Source: an uncultured Dysosmobacter sp.
Lineage (GTDB): Bacteria; Bacillota; Clostridia; Oscillospirales; Oscillospiraceae
NCBI GenBank assembly: GCA_934563745.1
Contig: CAKTHE010000026.1
Location: 1 to 30,907 of the forward strand
Direction: 5' to 3'
DNA: 30,907 bases
In this document: positions 30,370 through 30,907 of the stretch, one piece after another
How positions within the stretch are numbered: position 1 is the first letter of the stretch
Layout: the number at the start of each line of letters is the position of its first letter
Notes under the pieces: generated by a model
Seen by the model: only the letters and a program-made list of their open reading frames with translations
The model's database searches: none
Told to the model about the DNA's origin: nothing
Made by a program: the position numbers and the translations under genes

Positions 30370-30907
30370 GTCAAAAGAATTTTAGTATTCGGCGCGGGCG
30401 TGCTGGGCTGCAATCTGGCAAGGAACCTCTTCCGTGCCGGGAAGGACGTGACTCTGCTTGCCCGGGGAGCGTGGGCAGAGGAGCTTCAGAAAAACGGGCT
30501 GCGGATCAAGGATACGTTTTCACCCCGCATGTCGGTCAGCCGGGTCCCGGTGGTGACCGGGCTTGCGCCGGACGACACGTATGACGTGATCTTCGTCGTC
30601 CTGCGCTATACACAGCTCGGCCCGGTTTTGGAGACACTGCGGGAGAACCGGACGCAAAACGTGGTCTTCGTGGGCAATAACGTGCGCGCAAAAGCGCTTG
30701 CGGCGTCGTTGCCGGAGAAAAACGTGCTGTTTGCCTTCGCATCCTCGGCAGGACACCGGGAGCGAGACCATGTGGCGCCCGTGGACCTGAAAAAGATCAC
30801 CATAGGCCAGCTTTTGGACGCGCCTTCGAATGAGCGCCTGATCGGGCAGATCTTCGACGGCACGAAATATAAGGTGGCCTATGAGCCCAATATGGAGGAC
30901 TATCTCC
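30370..30907 (+). CDS. Ketopantoate reductase-like (PanE/ApbA family) protein, 3' end missing, no canonical start codon
   Basis: The frame from about 30370 to the window end encodes KRILVFGAGVLGCNLARNL, a Rossmann dinucleotide fold with the GxGxxG motif, followed by LARGAWAEELQKNGLRI and DVIFVVLRYTQLGPVLETL, the N-terminal NADPH domain of the ketopantoate-reductase family. PanE itself makes pantoate for coenzyme A, but many relatives have unknown substrates. AGGAGG at 30360-30365 is ideally placed for a start at 30370, yet the codon there is GTC. The frame is closed upstream by TAG at 30343, and no ATG, GTG or TTG lies between that stop and the GxGxxG motif. Only ATT at 30379 is a known rare start. 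It may start at a rare codon, carry a point mutation (GTG to GTC), or reflect a sequence error. Confidence 0.75.

Noticed and set aside
1..30907. CRISPR arrays, transposases, tRNA and rRNA genes
   Set aside because: No regularly spaced repeats, no transposase-like frame with terminal repeats and no tRNA T-arm/CCA-like pattern were seen on either strand.

Overview
The window is about 31 kb of GC-rich DNA (roughly 60% GC by eye) with short intergenic gaps, strong AAGGAGG-type ribosome binding sites, U-tract terminators and low-GC-Gram-positive-style proteins (lipoprotein amino-acid ABC binding protein, OFA-family MFS transporter, solitary rsmH). This fits a GC-rich Clostridia gut bacterium of the Oscillospiraceae type; that assignment is inference from style, with no rRNA or tRNA present to confirm it. 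No tRNA, rRNA, CRISPR array or transposase was found.

Layout. 1-2143 (+): the end of an oligopeptide/nickel-type ABC transporter operon (two ATPases) and a DUF3810-type membrane metalloprotease-like protein. 2350-3980 (-): a small membrane protein, then recR and rpe, behind a long GC-rich leader. 4354-10434 (-): a catabolic-looking block in the transcription order SAF-domain small subunit and large subunit of a UxaA/GarD-type dehydratase, two LarA-family (nickel-pincer) racemase/epimerase homologues, and an IlvD/Edd-family dehydratase. 10698-14024 (+): a PrpR-type sigma-54 activator and an OFA-family MFS carrier, divergent from the block. 14229-17096: trxA (+), htpG (-), a small membrane/zinc-ribbon protein (+). 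17169-19514 (-): amino-acid ABC importer (binding lipoprotein, permease, ATPase). 19786-22570 (-): Na/Pi-cotransporter-PhoU fusion and a patatin-like phospholipase. 22786-24963 (+): an MBL-fold hydrolase and a PepD-type dipeptidase. 25049-26134 (-): rsmH with an N-terminal extension. 26367-30035 (+): a complete FokI-like type IIS restriction-modification operon with two separate adenine methyltransferases. 30370-end (+): a truncated ketopantoate-reductase-like gene that lacks a normal start codon.

The two systems that stand out are these. (1) The 4.3-14.0 kb locus looks like a self-contained, inducible hydroxy-acid/sugar-acid pathway: a perfect-consensus sigma-54 promoter (10491-10507) drives the dehydratase-LarA-LarA block; two copies of an inverted repeat (TTTCA-N4-TGAAA) lie at about -119 and -138 as likely activator sites, one of them covering the -35 of the activator's own promoter; a near-copy of the same repeat lies in the carrier's promoter region. 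The pairing of two different LarA homologues with two different dehydratase families suggests C2 (or other carbinol) epimerisation feeding dehydration of an unidentified acid. (2) The RM operon matches FokI along the whole length of the nuclease, but the methylase that is one fused protein in FokI is here two genes, M1 and M2, 1 bp apart.
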